From Anaerolineae bacterium (lineage in GTDB: Bacteria > Chloroflexota > Anaerolineae > Aggregatilineales > Phototrophicaceae), in assembly GCA_022822305.1 (NCBI GenBank), contig JAJEBY010000003.1, positions 1-64,000 of the forward strand: a stretch of DNA of 64,000 bases. The letters run 5' to 3'. Positions 9,433 through 17,087 of the stretch are shown one piece after another. Position numbers and translations under genes: made by a program. The notes under the pieces were generated by a model. The model searched no databases. It saw nothing but the letters and a program-made list of their open reading frames with translations, and had not been told where the DNA came from. The first letter of the stretch is position 1; the number at the start of each line of letters is the position of its first letter.

Positions 9433-9499
9433 CGTGCGCGAACTCTGCGCTCGGCTGTGGACTGCGCGCGAAAAAAGTCCCTCTCCGAAGCATCGGCGA
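9385..9499. repeat. Direct repeat at the DUF559 3' end
   Basis: This is the downstream copy of the ~115-bp repeat whose other copy begins at 8727 (offset 658). It covers the last DUF559 codons and about 70 bp of flank, and includes one CTCTCCGAAGCATCGG unit of the tandem-repeat family. Confidence 0.85.
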
Positions 9500-9557
9500 G
9501 AGGTTGGCGCTCCGAAATATCATGGACAGAAATAAGGTGGGGTTGAAAGCGTAAGGC

Positions 9558-10505
9558 ATGGCACGTTTTTTCGCCAGACGGCTGCTATTCTCGCTGCCGG
9601 TGCTATTTGGCGTCACCGTACTGATTTATGTGCTGCTGTGGTTCGCGCCCGGGGATCCCGCCCTATCGAGCCTGGGCATCTATGCCACGCCGGAGCAGCT
9701 GGAGACGCTGCGCGCCCAACTCGATCTCGACAAGCCGATCTACGTGCTATACCTGCGCTGGATCGGCCAGGTACTGCGCCTGGACTTCGGCGTCTCGCTC
9801 ATCACCAAGGAATATGTTGGCACGCTGATCGGGCACAGCTTTTCGATCACCGCCCAGTTGACCGCCGTCTCGATGATAATGGTGCTGTTGATCGCCTTCC
9901 CTACCGGCATCATCTCCGCGGTCAAACGCAACAGCATCAGCGATACGCTCAGCCGCATCTTCTCGCTTATGGGCATTTCCATGCCCAATTTTTGGCTGGC
10001 GCTGCTCTTCATCACCTTTATCGCGGTGGGGCTGGGCTGGTTCCCGCCGGGCGGCTACGTCTCGCCCGATCGCGGCTTTTGGCCCTGGCTGAATTCGCTG
10101 ATTCTGCCATCGCTTGCGATCGCGGCGGCGCCGGCATCCTCCCTGTCGCGCATGGTGCGCGCCAGCATGCTCGATGTGCTGAGCAAGGATTACATCCGCA
10201 CCGCCCGCGCCAAGGGCCAGCGCGAACGCTGGGTGATTCTGCGGCATGCGCTGCGCAATTCGATGATGGCGCCCATGACCATCATCGGCATGCAGGTCGG
10301 TTATTTGCTGGGCGGCGCGATCATCGTCGAAGTCATCTTCTTCTTCCCGGGCATGGGACGCCTGCTGCTGGAAGCGGGCATCGATCAAGATTATTCGGTG
10401 GTGCAGGGCGTGGCGCTGGTGACATCGGTCGCCTTCATTTTGATTAATGTGCTGGTTGATTTTCTCTACGTATTCATCGACCCGCGCATTCGTGATAGCG
10501 ATTAA
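9558..10505 (+). CDS. ABC transporter permease, DppB/OppB type
   Basis: A 315-aa membrane protein of the DppB family. It begins with a hydrophobic helix after FFARRLLFSLPVLFG and has the family's WFAPGDPA and long periplasmic loop, with about six transmembrane segments. The cytoplasmic coupling loop reads KDYIRTARAKGQ followed by RHALRNS, the EAA-type motif that docks to the ATPase. It pairs with the permease at 10547 and the binding protein at 7107. No ATPase gene is found in the window, so ATP-binding subunits must come from elsewhere. Confidence 0.92.
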   Translation: MARFFARRLLFSLPVLFGVTVLIYVLLWFAPGDPALSSLGIYATPEQLETLRAQLDLDKPIYVLYLRWIGQVLRLDFGVSLITKEYVGTLIGHSFSITAQLTAVSMIMVLLIAFPTGIISAVKRNSISDTLSRIFSLMGISMPNFWLALLFITFIAVGLGWFPPGGYVSPDRGFWPWLNSLILPSLAIAAAPASSLSRMVRASMLDVLSKDYIRTARAKGQRERWVILRHALRNSMMAPMTIIGMQVGYLLGGAIIVEVIFFFPGMGRLLLEAGIDQDYSVVQGVALVTSVAFILINVLVDFLYVFIDPRIRDSD

Positions 10506-10510
10506 CCAAG

Positions 10511-10532
10511 GGGCGACCCCGCGCGTCGCCCG
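10511..10532. repeat. REP-like hairpin, GGGCG family
   Basis: Arms GGGCGAC / GTCGCCC in the short gap between the two permease genes. It may slow or partly terminate read-through; this is inference. Confidence 0.6.
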
Positions 10533-10546
10533 CGAATGAGATTAAT

Positions 10547-11392
10547 ATGTCCCGTCTATGGTGGCTGCGCAACGATCCGCTCGCGCTCTTTGGACTGATC
10601 GTGCTGGTGATTTTGGCGTTCTGCGCCATCTTCGCCACGCAGATCTCGCCCTTCGATCCCACCGAACAGCATCTGTCCGATACGCTGAAACCGCCCAATG
10701 ATATCTATCGCTTCGGCACCGATCAATTTGGCCGCGATATCCTCAGCCGCGTCATTCACGGCACGCAGATATCGCTGGGTCTCGGCTCGGGCGCCGTCGT
10801 CATCGCGGTGACCGTGGGCACGACTATCGGCTTGACCGCCGGCTATATCGGCGGACGCACGGACGAGATTGTCATGCGCATCATTGATGTCTTCTTCGCC
10901 TTTCCGCCGATTGTGCTGGCGATATTCCTGATGGCGACCCTGGGACCCAGCCTGCTCAACGTGGTGATCGTGGTGGCGCTGGTGACCATCCCGCAATTCT
11001 CGCGCATCGCCCGCAGCGTCGCCATCAGCGAGCGCAATCAGGACTACGTGACGGCGGCCAAAGCCATGGGCGCCTCCACCTCCTTTGTCATTCGCAAGCA
11101 TTTGCTGGTCAACGCCTTTCCGCCGCTGGCCGTGCAGGTGACCGTGCTGCTGGCTGACGCCATCTTGATCGAGGCGGCGCTGAGCTTCCTGGGCATCGGC
11201 GTGCGCCCGCCGACGCCGACCTGGGGCGGCATCTTGAGCGCGGGAAGGGATTACGTCTTCACCGGCTTCTGGTGGTTCACCGTCTTTCCGGGCGCGGCCA
11301 TCTTTTTGGCGGTATTCTCATTGAATGTGCTGGGCGACGGCTTGCGCGATTTCATCGATCCGACCACGCGCAAACGCGCGAATCTGGATTGA
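10547..11392 (+). CDS. ABC transporter permease, DppC/OppC type
   Basis: A 281-aa permease of the DppC family: an N-terminal helix, then HLSDTLKPPN and FGTDQFGRDILSRVIHGTQI, the typical periplasmic N-domain end. EAA loop YVTAAKAMGAS is followed by RKHLLVNAFPP, and LSFLGIGVRPPTPTWGGIL occurs near the end. It forms the membrane channel with the DppB-type protein. The start ATG has no strong ribosome-binding site, so translation may depend on coupling within the transcript. It is the last gene of the importer cluster. Confidence 0.92.
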   Translation: MSRLWWLRNDPLALFGLIVLVILAFCAIFATQISPFDPTEQHLSDTLKPPNDIYRFGTDQFGRDILSRVIHGTQISLGLGSGAVVIAVTVGTTIGLTAGYIGGRTDEIVMRIIDVFFAFPPIVLAIFLMATLGPSLLNVVIVVALVTIPQFSRIARSVAISERNQDYVTAAKAMGASTSFVIRKHLLVNAFPPLAVQVTVLLADAILIEAALSFLGIGVRPPTPTWGGILSAGRDYVFTGFWWFTVFPGAAIFLAVFSLNVLGDGLRDFIDPTTRKRANLD

Positions 11393-11950
11393 ACCAACCC
11401 CACCCCCAACCCCTGCCCATCCCTATGGAGAGGGGGCTATAGCAAGTGCGCGACATGCTAAGCATAGGGTTTTGCCCGATGTATGGATTCTCAAAGATAT
11501 GATATGCGGTCGGCGTATAGAGGAAGTCCCTCTCCGAAGCATCGGGGAGGGATTTAGGGAGGGGTTGGCGCGTGCGAGCTAGCGAGCGCGTAAAGAACGT
11601 CCCTCTCCGAAGCATCGAGGAGAGGTTGGCGCGAGGCGCTAGCGAGCGCGAAAAGAACGTCCCTCTCCGAAGCATCGGGGAGGGGTTGGCGCGAGCGGGC
11701 TGGCGAGCGCGAAAAGAACGTCCCTCTCCGAAGCATCGGGGAGAGGTTGGCGCGAGGCGCTAGCGTGCGCGAAAAGAACGTCCCTCTCCGAAGCATCGAG
11801 GAGAGGTTGGCGCGAGCGGGCCAGCGTGCGCGAAAAGAAAGTCCCGCTCCGAAGCATCGAGGAGAGGTTGGCGCGAGGCGCTAGCGTGCGCGAAAAGAAC
11901 GTCCCGCTCCGAAGCATCGGGGAGAGGTTGGCGCGTGCGGGCCGCGGCCG
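11393..11950. repeat. 60/61-bp alternating tandem repeat array
   Basis: After a C-rich leader containing a CCCATCCCTATGGAGAGGGG-type hairpin, the motif GTCCCTCTCCGAAGCATCG recurs at 11526, 11599, 11659, 11720, 11780, 11841 and 11901. Apart from the first step (73 bp), spacings alternate 60, 61, 60, 61, 60 because two spacer types alternate: one with GGCGCTAGCG and one with GCGGGCTGGCG. The array is therefore a dimer repeat of 121 bp. There are no unique spacers, so it is not a CRISPR. Confidence 0.9.
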
Positions 11951-12340
11951 ACGGCGTCGGCGATGTGCCGATGCCTCGGTCCGCGAATCCTGTCGTGCCC
12001 TCAGCTGCTCTATGTGCGTTGGGAGACCAGCGCTTCCAACCATTCTCCAATGTGCCGCGAATGACACTGGATTATCCGTGACAACGGTGTTATAGTGCCT
12101 GTGCAACGTGGCAAAAAGGCAGAAATGGCTAGTTTTTCCACATTGGTGCAGTGGGTATGCACCCATAAGTCCCCTCGAGAGCATGCGATTTGCACAAACT
12201 CAGCGCGACATGTTGGTGTCGGTCGTTTGCGTTGGCGGCTTGACCGCTCTCCGCGCATACGCTAACGCTGATTGCGCGCGCGTGTTCAGATGGCTTTGGC
12301 ACAACCCAGTCGATCAAATTTTTGTCAGGAGCAAATGACA
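11951..12340 (+). other. Gap upstream of the first cold-shock gene; no gene seen
   Basis: No convincing coding region is seen. Open frames here run out of the repeat array and have no ribosome-binding sites. The last ~100 bases should contain the cold-shock promoter and 5' leader. TTGACC at 12240-12245 is a possible -35 box, but no good -10 follows. Confidence 0.3.
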
Positions 12341-12568
12341 ATGTCACAAGAACGCATGCAAGGTACTGTCAAATGGTTCAACTCCGAAAAGGGATATGGT
12401 TTCATCTCCCAGGAAAACGGTGATGATCTGTTTGTGCATTACACCGAAATTCAAGGAACCGGCTATCGCTCGCTGGACGAAGGCGCGCGCGTCGAATTCT
12501 TGATCACCGAAGGACGCAAGGGCAAACAAGCCAGCGCCGTCTCTGTCGTAGAGGATATTCACTCATAA
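12341..12568 (+). CDS. Cold-shock protein (CspA family)
   Basis: A 75-aa single cold-shock domain. [12 protein letters not shown] is RNP1 and DLFVHYTEI is RNP2, the single-strand nucleic-acid binding surface. It is expected to act as an RNA chaperone. The ATG at 12341 has AGGAG nine bases upstream; an ATG six bases earlier is too close to it. The gene at 12744 is a near-identical paralogue, including the leader. Confidence 0.93.
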   Translation: MSQERMQGTVKWFNSEKGYGFISQENGDDLFVHYTEIQGTGYRSLDEGARVEFLITEGRKGKQASAVSVVEDIHS

Positions 12569-12743
12569 GCCCGATCGCGAGCATGTGAATCGAATGCACT
12601 CAGCCCGGTAAGCTGGCGCGAGCCGCCGCCACCGGGTAATCACCACCGCACATTTTCGATTGCGCAAGCGCTTGAGATGTGCCACGTTTATGCAGGCAAT
12701 GGTTGAGCCCAGTTAATCAAGTCTTTGTCAGGAGCAAATGGCA

Positions 12744-12959
12744 ATGTCACAAGAACGTATGCAAGGTACTGTCAAATGGTTCAACTCCGAAAAGGGATAT
12801 GGATTCATCTCCCAGGAAAACGGCGATGATCTGTTTGTGCATTACTCGGAAATTCAAGGGACGGGTTATCGCTCGCTGGATGAAGGCGCGCGCGTCGAAT
12901 TCCTGATTACCGAAGGTCGCAAAGGCAAACAAGCCAGCGCAGTCACAGTGATTGACTGA
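12744..12959 (+). CDS. Cold-shock protein (CspA family), tandem paralogue
   Basis: A 71-aa cold-shock domain protein, nearly identical to the one at 12341 through ASAV and differing mainly in the last residues (TVID against SVVEDIHS). The leader TTTGTCAGGAGCAAATG is shared, showing that the duplication included regulatory DNA. Start chosen at ATG 12744 for spacing from AGGAG. A strong terminator follows at 12986. Confidence 0.93.
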   Translation: MSQERMQGTVKWFNSEKGYGFISQENGDDLFVHYSEIQGTGYRSLDEGARVEFLITEGRKGKQASAVTVID

Positions 12960-12985
12960 GGTCAACTCAAATTTGAAAACCGTGA

Positions 12986-13012
12986 CCCGCCTCCAACAGG
13001 GCGGGTTTTTTC
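12986..13012 (+). terminator. Rho-independent terminator after the cold-shock genes
   Basis: Stem CCCGCC / GGCGGG with an 8-nt loop, followed directly by TTTTTTT. It lies between the second cold-shock gene and the convergent tal-pgi gene. Confidence 0.88.
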
Positions 13013-13033
13013 TTTCTTCAGCAGGCAGTGACG

Positions 13034-15913
13034 CTAGCGCCGGCGCGACCCCACGAAGTCGATGGCGGTCAGCAGCGTTTCCAGTCCCGCGCGTTTGTCG
13101 CCACCCAGATGCAAGCGCATCGCCCGCCGACCGTGCCCGCCCAGCGCCTGCATATCACCAGCCGCCTGCGCCGCAAACAAAGCGCCGAAGCTGAAGGGCA
13201 TGCCCGGGATCTCCAGATCGGGCGCGGCGTCGGCGGTCAGCTGCCAGAAGACGCCATTGTCCCCGCCGCCCTTGTGATATTGTCCGGTGCTGTGCAAATA
13301 GCGCGGACCGATGCCGATGGTGACGGCGCGTTTGGTGACGTGGCGAATGCGGCGCTGGATATCGGCTAGCAGCCGCCGTTCCTCCGCATCCAGATCGCAA
13401 TAGATCAAGAAGGCGAAATAATCGCCGGCGCGGGTGCTGGCCAGCTGGGCGGCGATCACCTGCGCCAGGTCAGCGCCATCGTATCCGTGCTGCTGGCAGA
13501 GCTCGCGCAGCGGCGCCAGCGTGCGGCTGTCAGCGTACAATTCCAGGCCGTCCGCGGTCATGACCGGCGCTTCAGGCGGCAGGCTGCCCTCGCGCTGAAC
13601 GATCTCCAGCAGGCGCTTGGTGGCGTCTTTGGCTTCGGCCACGTTCGGTTCGTCGAAGGGGTTGATGCCCAAGAGACGGCCGGCGATGGCGGCGGCGTAT
13701 TCCCAGCGGAAGAATTCGCCGGCGATGGCGTGGCTGTCGGGCAGGCGGATGGTCACGCGCGGATGACCGGCTTCCCGCAGCGTCCGCACGGCGGTGTCCA
13801 TTTCGGCCACATCGCGGTCGTTATCCACGCGCAGGTAAATGAAGAGTCGGTCGCTGACATAATCATGCGGCATGCCGATCGTGGCGCCGACAACCGGCAG
13901 CGCGCCGCGGCCTTCCTTGCCCAGGCTCTCCGCCAGCAATTGCTCGGCCCAGTTCCCGAAGCCCCGCAGGGAAGCGGTGGCAGTGATGGTGACCTTGTCG
14001 CGACCGGCCTGCGCCAGCGCGCCGATGACCGCGCCCAACAGCAGCGCCGGATGATAGGCGGTGGGAATTAGATGGCCATTGGCGGCCATCATGGTATCCG
14101 CGCTCGCCCACAACTTGACCAGATCGAGGCCAATTAATGCCGCCGGGACCAGGCCAAAATAACTCAAGGCGCTGTAGCGCCCGCCGATATCGGAGGGATT
14201 GATGAAAATCTCGCGCAAGCCTTCTTTTTCTGCGATCTGCTCCAACGGCGATCCGGCATCGGTGATGACGATGAATTGCTCGCCGTTGCCGCCGGTCTTC
14301 TCCCGGAAATAGTGGTGCAGCGCCACGGTCTCAATGGTGCCGCCCGACTTGCTGGCGACGATGAAAAGCGTGTCTTCCAGCGCAATCTCGCTTTCGACGG
14401 CTCGGATGCGCGCGGGATCGGTGCTGTCGAGCACGATCAGTTCCGGGAAGCCGTCTTGCGGTCCAAAGGTATCGGACAGCACCTCCGGCGCCAGTGAACT
14501 GCCGCCCATGCCCAGCAGCACCACATGCTGGAAGCGGCTGCCGCGCACGTCGTCCTGCAGCGCAATCAGGCGGGCGCGGTCGATAGTCTTGTCGGTATCG
14601 AGCCAGCCCAGGCGCTTGACGATGTTGTCGATGGTGGGCGCATGAGATTTCCACAGGCTGCCGTCTTTATTCCACAGGCGCGCGTTAGCCGATTCCGCAT
14701 CCAGCCCGGCGACGGCTTCGTCCACCGCGCTGTGATAGATGCCCAGCGCCAGTTTGGTACGATCCATGATGCCGCTGCGCAAGACCGTGCGCTTGGCGGC
14801 CACTTGATTAATCAAGGTCTCGAAAGCATCGATAAAGGCATCTACGCCGTCATCCTGCAGGCGAGCCGTCACCTGACCGAGGTCTATGCCCACTTCCGTC
14901 AGCCGATCCATCACTTCTTGCGGCGGCAGAAAATCGGCGACATCGATACTGATGGTCTCGGCGGCGACGCCGTGATCTTTGAAGGCGGCCAAGGTTGCCG
15001 GCGGCAAGGTGTTGACCGTATGCGGGCCGATGAGGTTGTCGACGTACATCGTATCGGGATAGGCGGGGTTCTTGGCGCCGGTCGATGCCCAAAGCGGCCG
15101 CTGAGCCTGGGCGCCGGCGCCTCTTAATGCGGCGAAGCGCTCGCCATCGAATATGCGCTGGAAGGACCGATAGGCCAGCTTGGCGTTGGCGATGGCGGTT
15201 TGCCCCAGCAGCACGCGATTGGCGGTGATGCGGCCCATATCGCCCTGCACCTGCGCGGCGCGAATGTTGTTTTCCAGGATTTGATCGACCATGACATCAA
15301 TGCGGCTGAGGAAGAAGCTGGCCACTGACGCCACCCGCGTCACATCTTCCCCGCGTTCCAGGCGCTGTTCCAAGCCGCGGATGAAGGCTTCGGCGACGGC
15401 TTCGTAGTTCTGGAGGGCGAAGATCAAAGTGACGTTGACATTGATGCCGGCGGCGATGGCGGCTTCGATTGCGGGCAGTCCCTCGGGCGTGGCGGGAATC
15501 TTGATCATCAAATTGGGGCGGTCGACCGTGGCGAAGAGACGATGGGCTTCGTCGATCGTGGCTTGGGTATCGCGCGCCAACAGCGGCGAGACCTCCAGGC
15601 TGACGAAACCATCGCCGCCGTCCGTGCGCTCATAAATGGGGCGGAAGAGATCTGTGGCGCCGCGGATATCGTCGATGGCCAGCGATTCATAGATGTCTTG
15701 CGCGTCCAGATCGAGGATGGCCAGCATGGCCTCGTCGTAGGTGTCGGAATCGCCGATGGCCTTCTGGAAGATGGAGGGGTTGGAGGTGACGCCCAGGACG
15801 CCCTCGTCGTCGATGCGGCGCTGCAGATCGCCGTTTTGCAGGTCTTGACGATGGATGTAATCCAGCCAGGCGCTCTGACCGAAGTTTTGAATCTCCAGCA
15901 AGGGGTTGCTCAT
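13034..15913 (-). CDS. tal-pgi: Bifunctional transaldolase / glucose-6-phosphate isomerase
   Basis: A 959-aa fusion. Residues 1 to ~370 are transaldolase: GVTSNPSIFQKA near the start and LMIKIPAT with Lys138 as the Schiff-base lysine. From about residue 400 it is phosphoglucose isomerase: MGGSSLAPEVL, then SKSGGTIET, and a C-terminal sugar-phosphate isomerase domain. It links the non-oxidative pentose phosphate pathway to glycolysis. The ATG at 15913 has GGGAG upstream; a frame start at 16027 adds 38 unrelated residues. The fused form is known from Chloroflexota, some cyanobacteria and actinobacteria. Confidence 0.93.
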   Translation of the reverse strand: MSNPLLEIQNFGQSAWLDYIHRQDLQNGDLQRRIDDEGVLGVTSNPSIFQKAIGDSDTYDEAMLAILDLDAQDIYESLAIDDIRGATDLFRPIYERTDGGDGFVSLEVSPLLARDTQATIDEAHRLFATVDRPNLMIKIPATPEGLPAIEAAIAAGINVNVTLIFALQNYEAVAEAFIRGLEQRLERGEDVTRVASVASFFLSRIDVMVDQILENNIRAAQVQGDMGRITANRVLLGQTAIANAKLAYRSFQRIFDGERFAALRGAGAQAQRPLWASTGAKNPAYPDTMYVDNLIGPHTVNTLPPATLAAFKDHGVAAETISIDVADFLPPQEVMDRLTEVGIDLGQVTARLQDDGVDAFIDAFETLINQVAAKRTVLRSGIMDRTKLALGIYHSAVDEAVAGLDAESANARLWNKDGSLWKSHAPTIDNIVKRLGWLDTDKTIDRARLIALQDDVRGSRFQHVVLLGMGGSSLAPEVLSDTFGPQDGFPELIVLDSTDPARIRAVESEIALEDTLFIVASKSGGTIETVALHHYFREKTGGNGEQFIVITDAGSPLEQIAEKEGLREIFINPSDIGGRYSALSYFGLVPAALIGLDLVKLWASADTMMAANGHLIPTAYHPALLLGAVIGALAQAGRDKVTITATASLRGFGNWAEQLLAESLGKEGRGALPVVGATIGMPHDYVSDRLFIYLRVDNDRDVAEMDTAVRTLREAGHPRVTIRLPDSHAIAGEFFRWEYAAAIAGRLLGINPFDEPNVAEAKDATKRLLEIVQREGSLPPEAPVMTADGLELYADSRTLAPLRELCQQHGYDGADLAQVIAAQLASTRAGDYFAFLIYCDLDAEERRLLADIQRRIRHVTKRAVTIGIGPRYLHSTGQYHKGGGDNGVFWQLTADAAPDLEIPGMPFSFGALFAAQAAGDMQALGGHGRRAMRLHLGGDKRAGLETLLTAIDFVGSRRR

Positions 15914-16065
15914 GATAGACTGGTCTCCCGCGGGTCGCCGCTGCCGAGCGTAATGTGTCGCGATTGTAACAGGCTCGGGCGCGGGTTGGTAGGTTGTGGC
16001 GGGTGTGGGCGATTGTACACGTGGCAACCTCGGCTATGATGGCTTAGATAAGAGGGTAAAATAGT

Positions 16066-16203
16066 ATGTGGAAGGAATTTGATCGCGGGACACGAGAATT
16101 ACAATTTCAGGAGTCTATAGAGACGTTTGTATTCCGTTCAGCTCGGCGACAATCGCTACAACGCTGGCATCACGATAATCCCGTGACGGAACATTACCGA
16201 TGA
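16066..16203 (+). CDS. 45-aa small protein, coupled to HicA-like gene
   Basis: Not recognised. The frame begins at ATG 16066, nine bases after AGAGGG, and encodes 45 residues (starts MWKEFDRGTRELQFQESIET) rich in charged and aromatic residues. Its TGA overlaps the ATG of the next gene in an ATGA junction (16200-16203), which suggests translational coupling. It could be a regulatory leader peptide or a third component of the toxin-antitoxin-like module. It has no membrane segment. Confidence 0.5.
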   Translation: MWKEFDRGTRELQFQESIETFVFRSARRQSLQRWHHDNPVTEHYR

Positions 16204-16469
16204 CACGCCAAAGTAGAAAACGAAAAGCCACGAGGCAACTAATGAAGGTAAAGGACTCGGTTCGTGATTGTTCGCGCAAGGATGTAGAGGATTTATTTCT
16301 ATTGCATGATTTTGAAATCTCGAATCGATCGAAGCATGATATGGCTGAACATAGCTCGTTTTCGCAGAGCTTTCCTATCCCACGGCATAAGAAACTATCT
16401 CCCGGCGTCGTACGCAAAGCCATAAAACTTGTTGAAGAATTCCGAAAAAGCAGCTATTATGATGACTGA
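16200..16469 (+). CDS. HicA-like toxin (putative)
   Basis: An 89-aa basic protein. The second half resembles HicA mRNA interferases: KDVEDLFLLHDFEIS, then SFPIPRHKKLSPGVVRKAIK, where HicA proteins have a PRH-x-x-L-x-x-G segment. The usual G-S/T-H-H catalytic region is replaced by SKHDMAEHS, so activity is uncertain. Start 16200 gives the ATGA overlap with the upstream 45-aa ORF; a second start at 16242, with GAGG upstream, gives 75 residues, closer to the usual HicA size. A HicB-like gene follows 17 nt later. Confidence 0.6.
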   Translation: MTRQSRKRKATRQLMKVKDSVRDCSRKDVEDLFLLHDFEISNRSKHDMAEHSSFSQSFPIPRHKKLSPGVVRKAIKLVEEFRKSSYYDD

Positions 16470-16486
16470 AAATCATAGGGAATAAA

Positions 16487-16813
16487 ATGAGTAACGCATT
16501 GCTTTTGGACGCGCAGCGCCTAGCTGAGAGACCCTATCAGATCGAAATCGAGTGCGAAGTCGGCGAACTTCCTGTGGACGTCCCTAGGTATACCGCCTGC
16601 ATACGGGAAATGCCTTTCTGTGTGGCGCAAGGGTTTAGCGAGGAAGAGGCTCGTCAAGAGATTGCGTCTGTGTTGGTGGATTATATCCAGTCGTTGCTGG
16701 CTCGGAACATTGCCATTCCGGAGCCAGAAATTGTACATAGTGATGAAGCCTTAGATCGTGTCGCAAATGACCGTAATACGATTGTTTCGTCTAACCGGAC
16801 AAATCCATTCTAA
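16487..16813 (+). CDS. HicB-like antitoxin (putative)
   Basis: A 108-aa protein with a HicB-type pattern: RYTACIREMPFCVAQGFSEE followed by EARQEIASVLVDYIQ. This matches the partly degraded RNase-H-like fold in which HicB has a Y-x-A...P-G-C-x-x-x-G-x-(T/S)-x-E-E-A signature. No helix-turn-helix or ribbon-helix-helix tail is obvious. The ATG has AGGGA at good spacing. Position right after a HicA-like gene supports an antitoxin role. Confidence 0.65.
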   Translation: MSNALLLDAQRLAERPYQIEIECEVGELPVDVPRYTACIREMPFCVAQGFSEEEARQEIASVLVDYIQSLLARNIAIPEPEIVHSDEALDRVANDRNTIVSSNRTNPF

Positions 16814-17087
16814 AGCATCAAACAACGAACAATAAGCCGCTTCCAACTTACATTTAGATACGCTCCAAGTTTTACGACTATCTTTTGTTTCCGCAAAACT
16901 GCTGGCGGATTCGCCTGGTGATGTTGCATCCTATGCGCAAAAGCTGCCATCTCTAAAGTTGCGACGCGCATCGTTTCGATAGTGTAGTGTTGCAATCCTG
17001 TATATGCCATTGGGTTCAATTGCCATCTGCGACTCGCAATTCCGTGCGTTTTGCTGAGGAACCAACACATTTCCTGTCATCAAGCCC

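Noticed and set aside
11521..11950. CRISPR-like array
   Set aside because: Units are repeat throughout; there are no unique spacers and no cas genes nearby.
16810..17070. 86-codon minus-strand frame
   Set aside because: Not recognised, AGGA sits directly against the ATG, and it overlaps the end of the HicB-like gene. It may be decayed coding DNA but cannot be supported.
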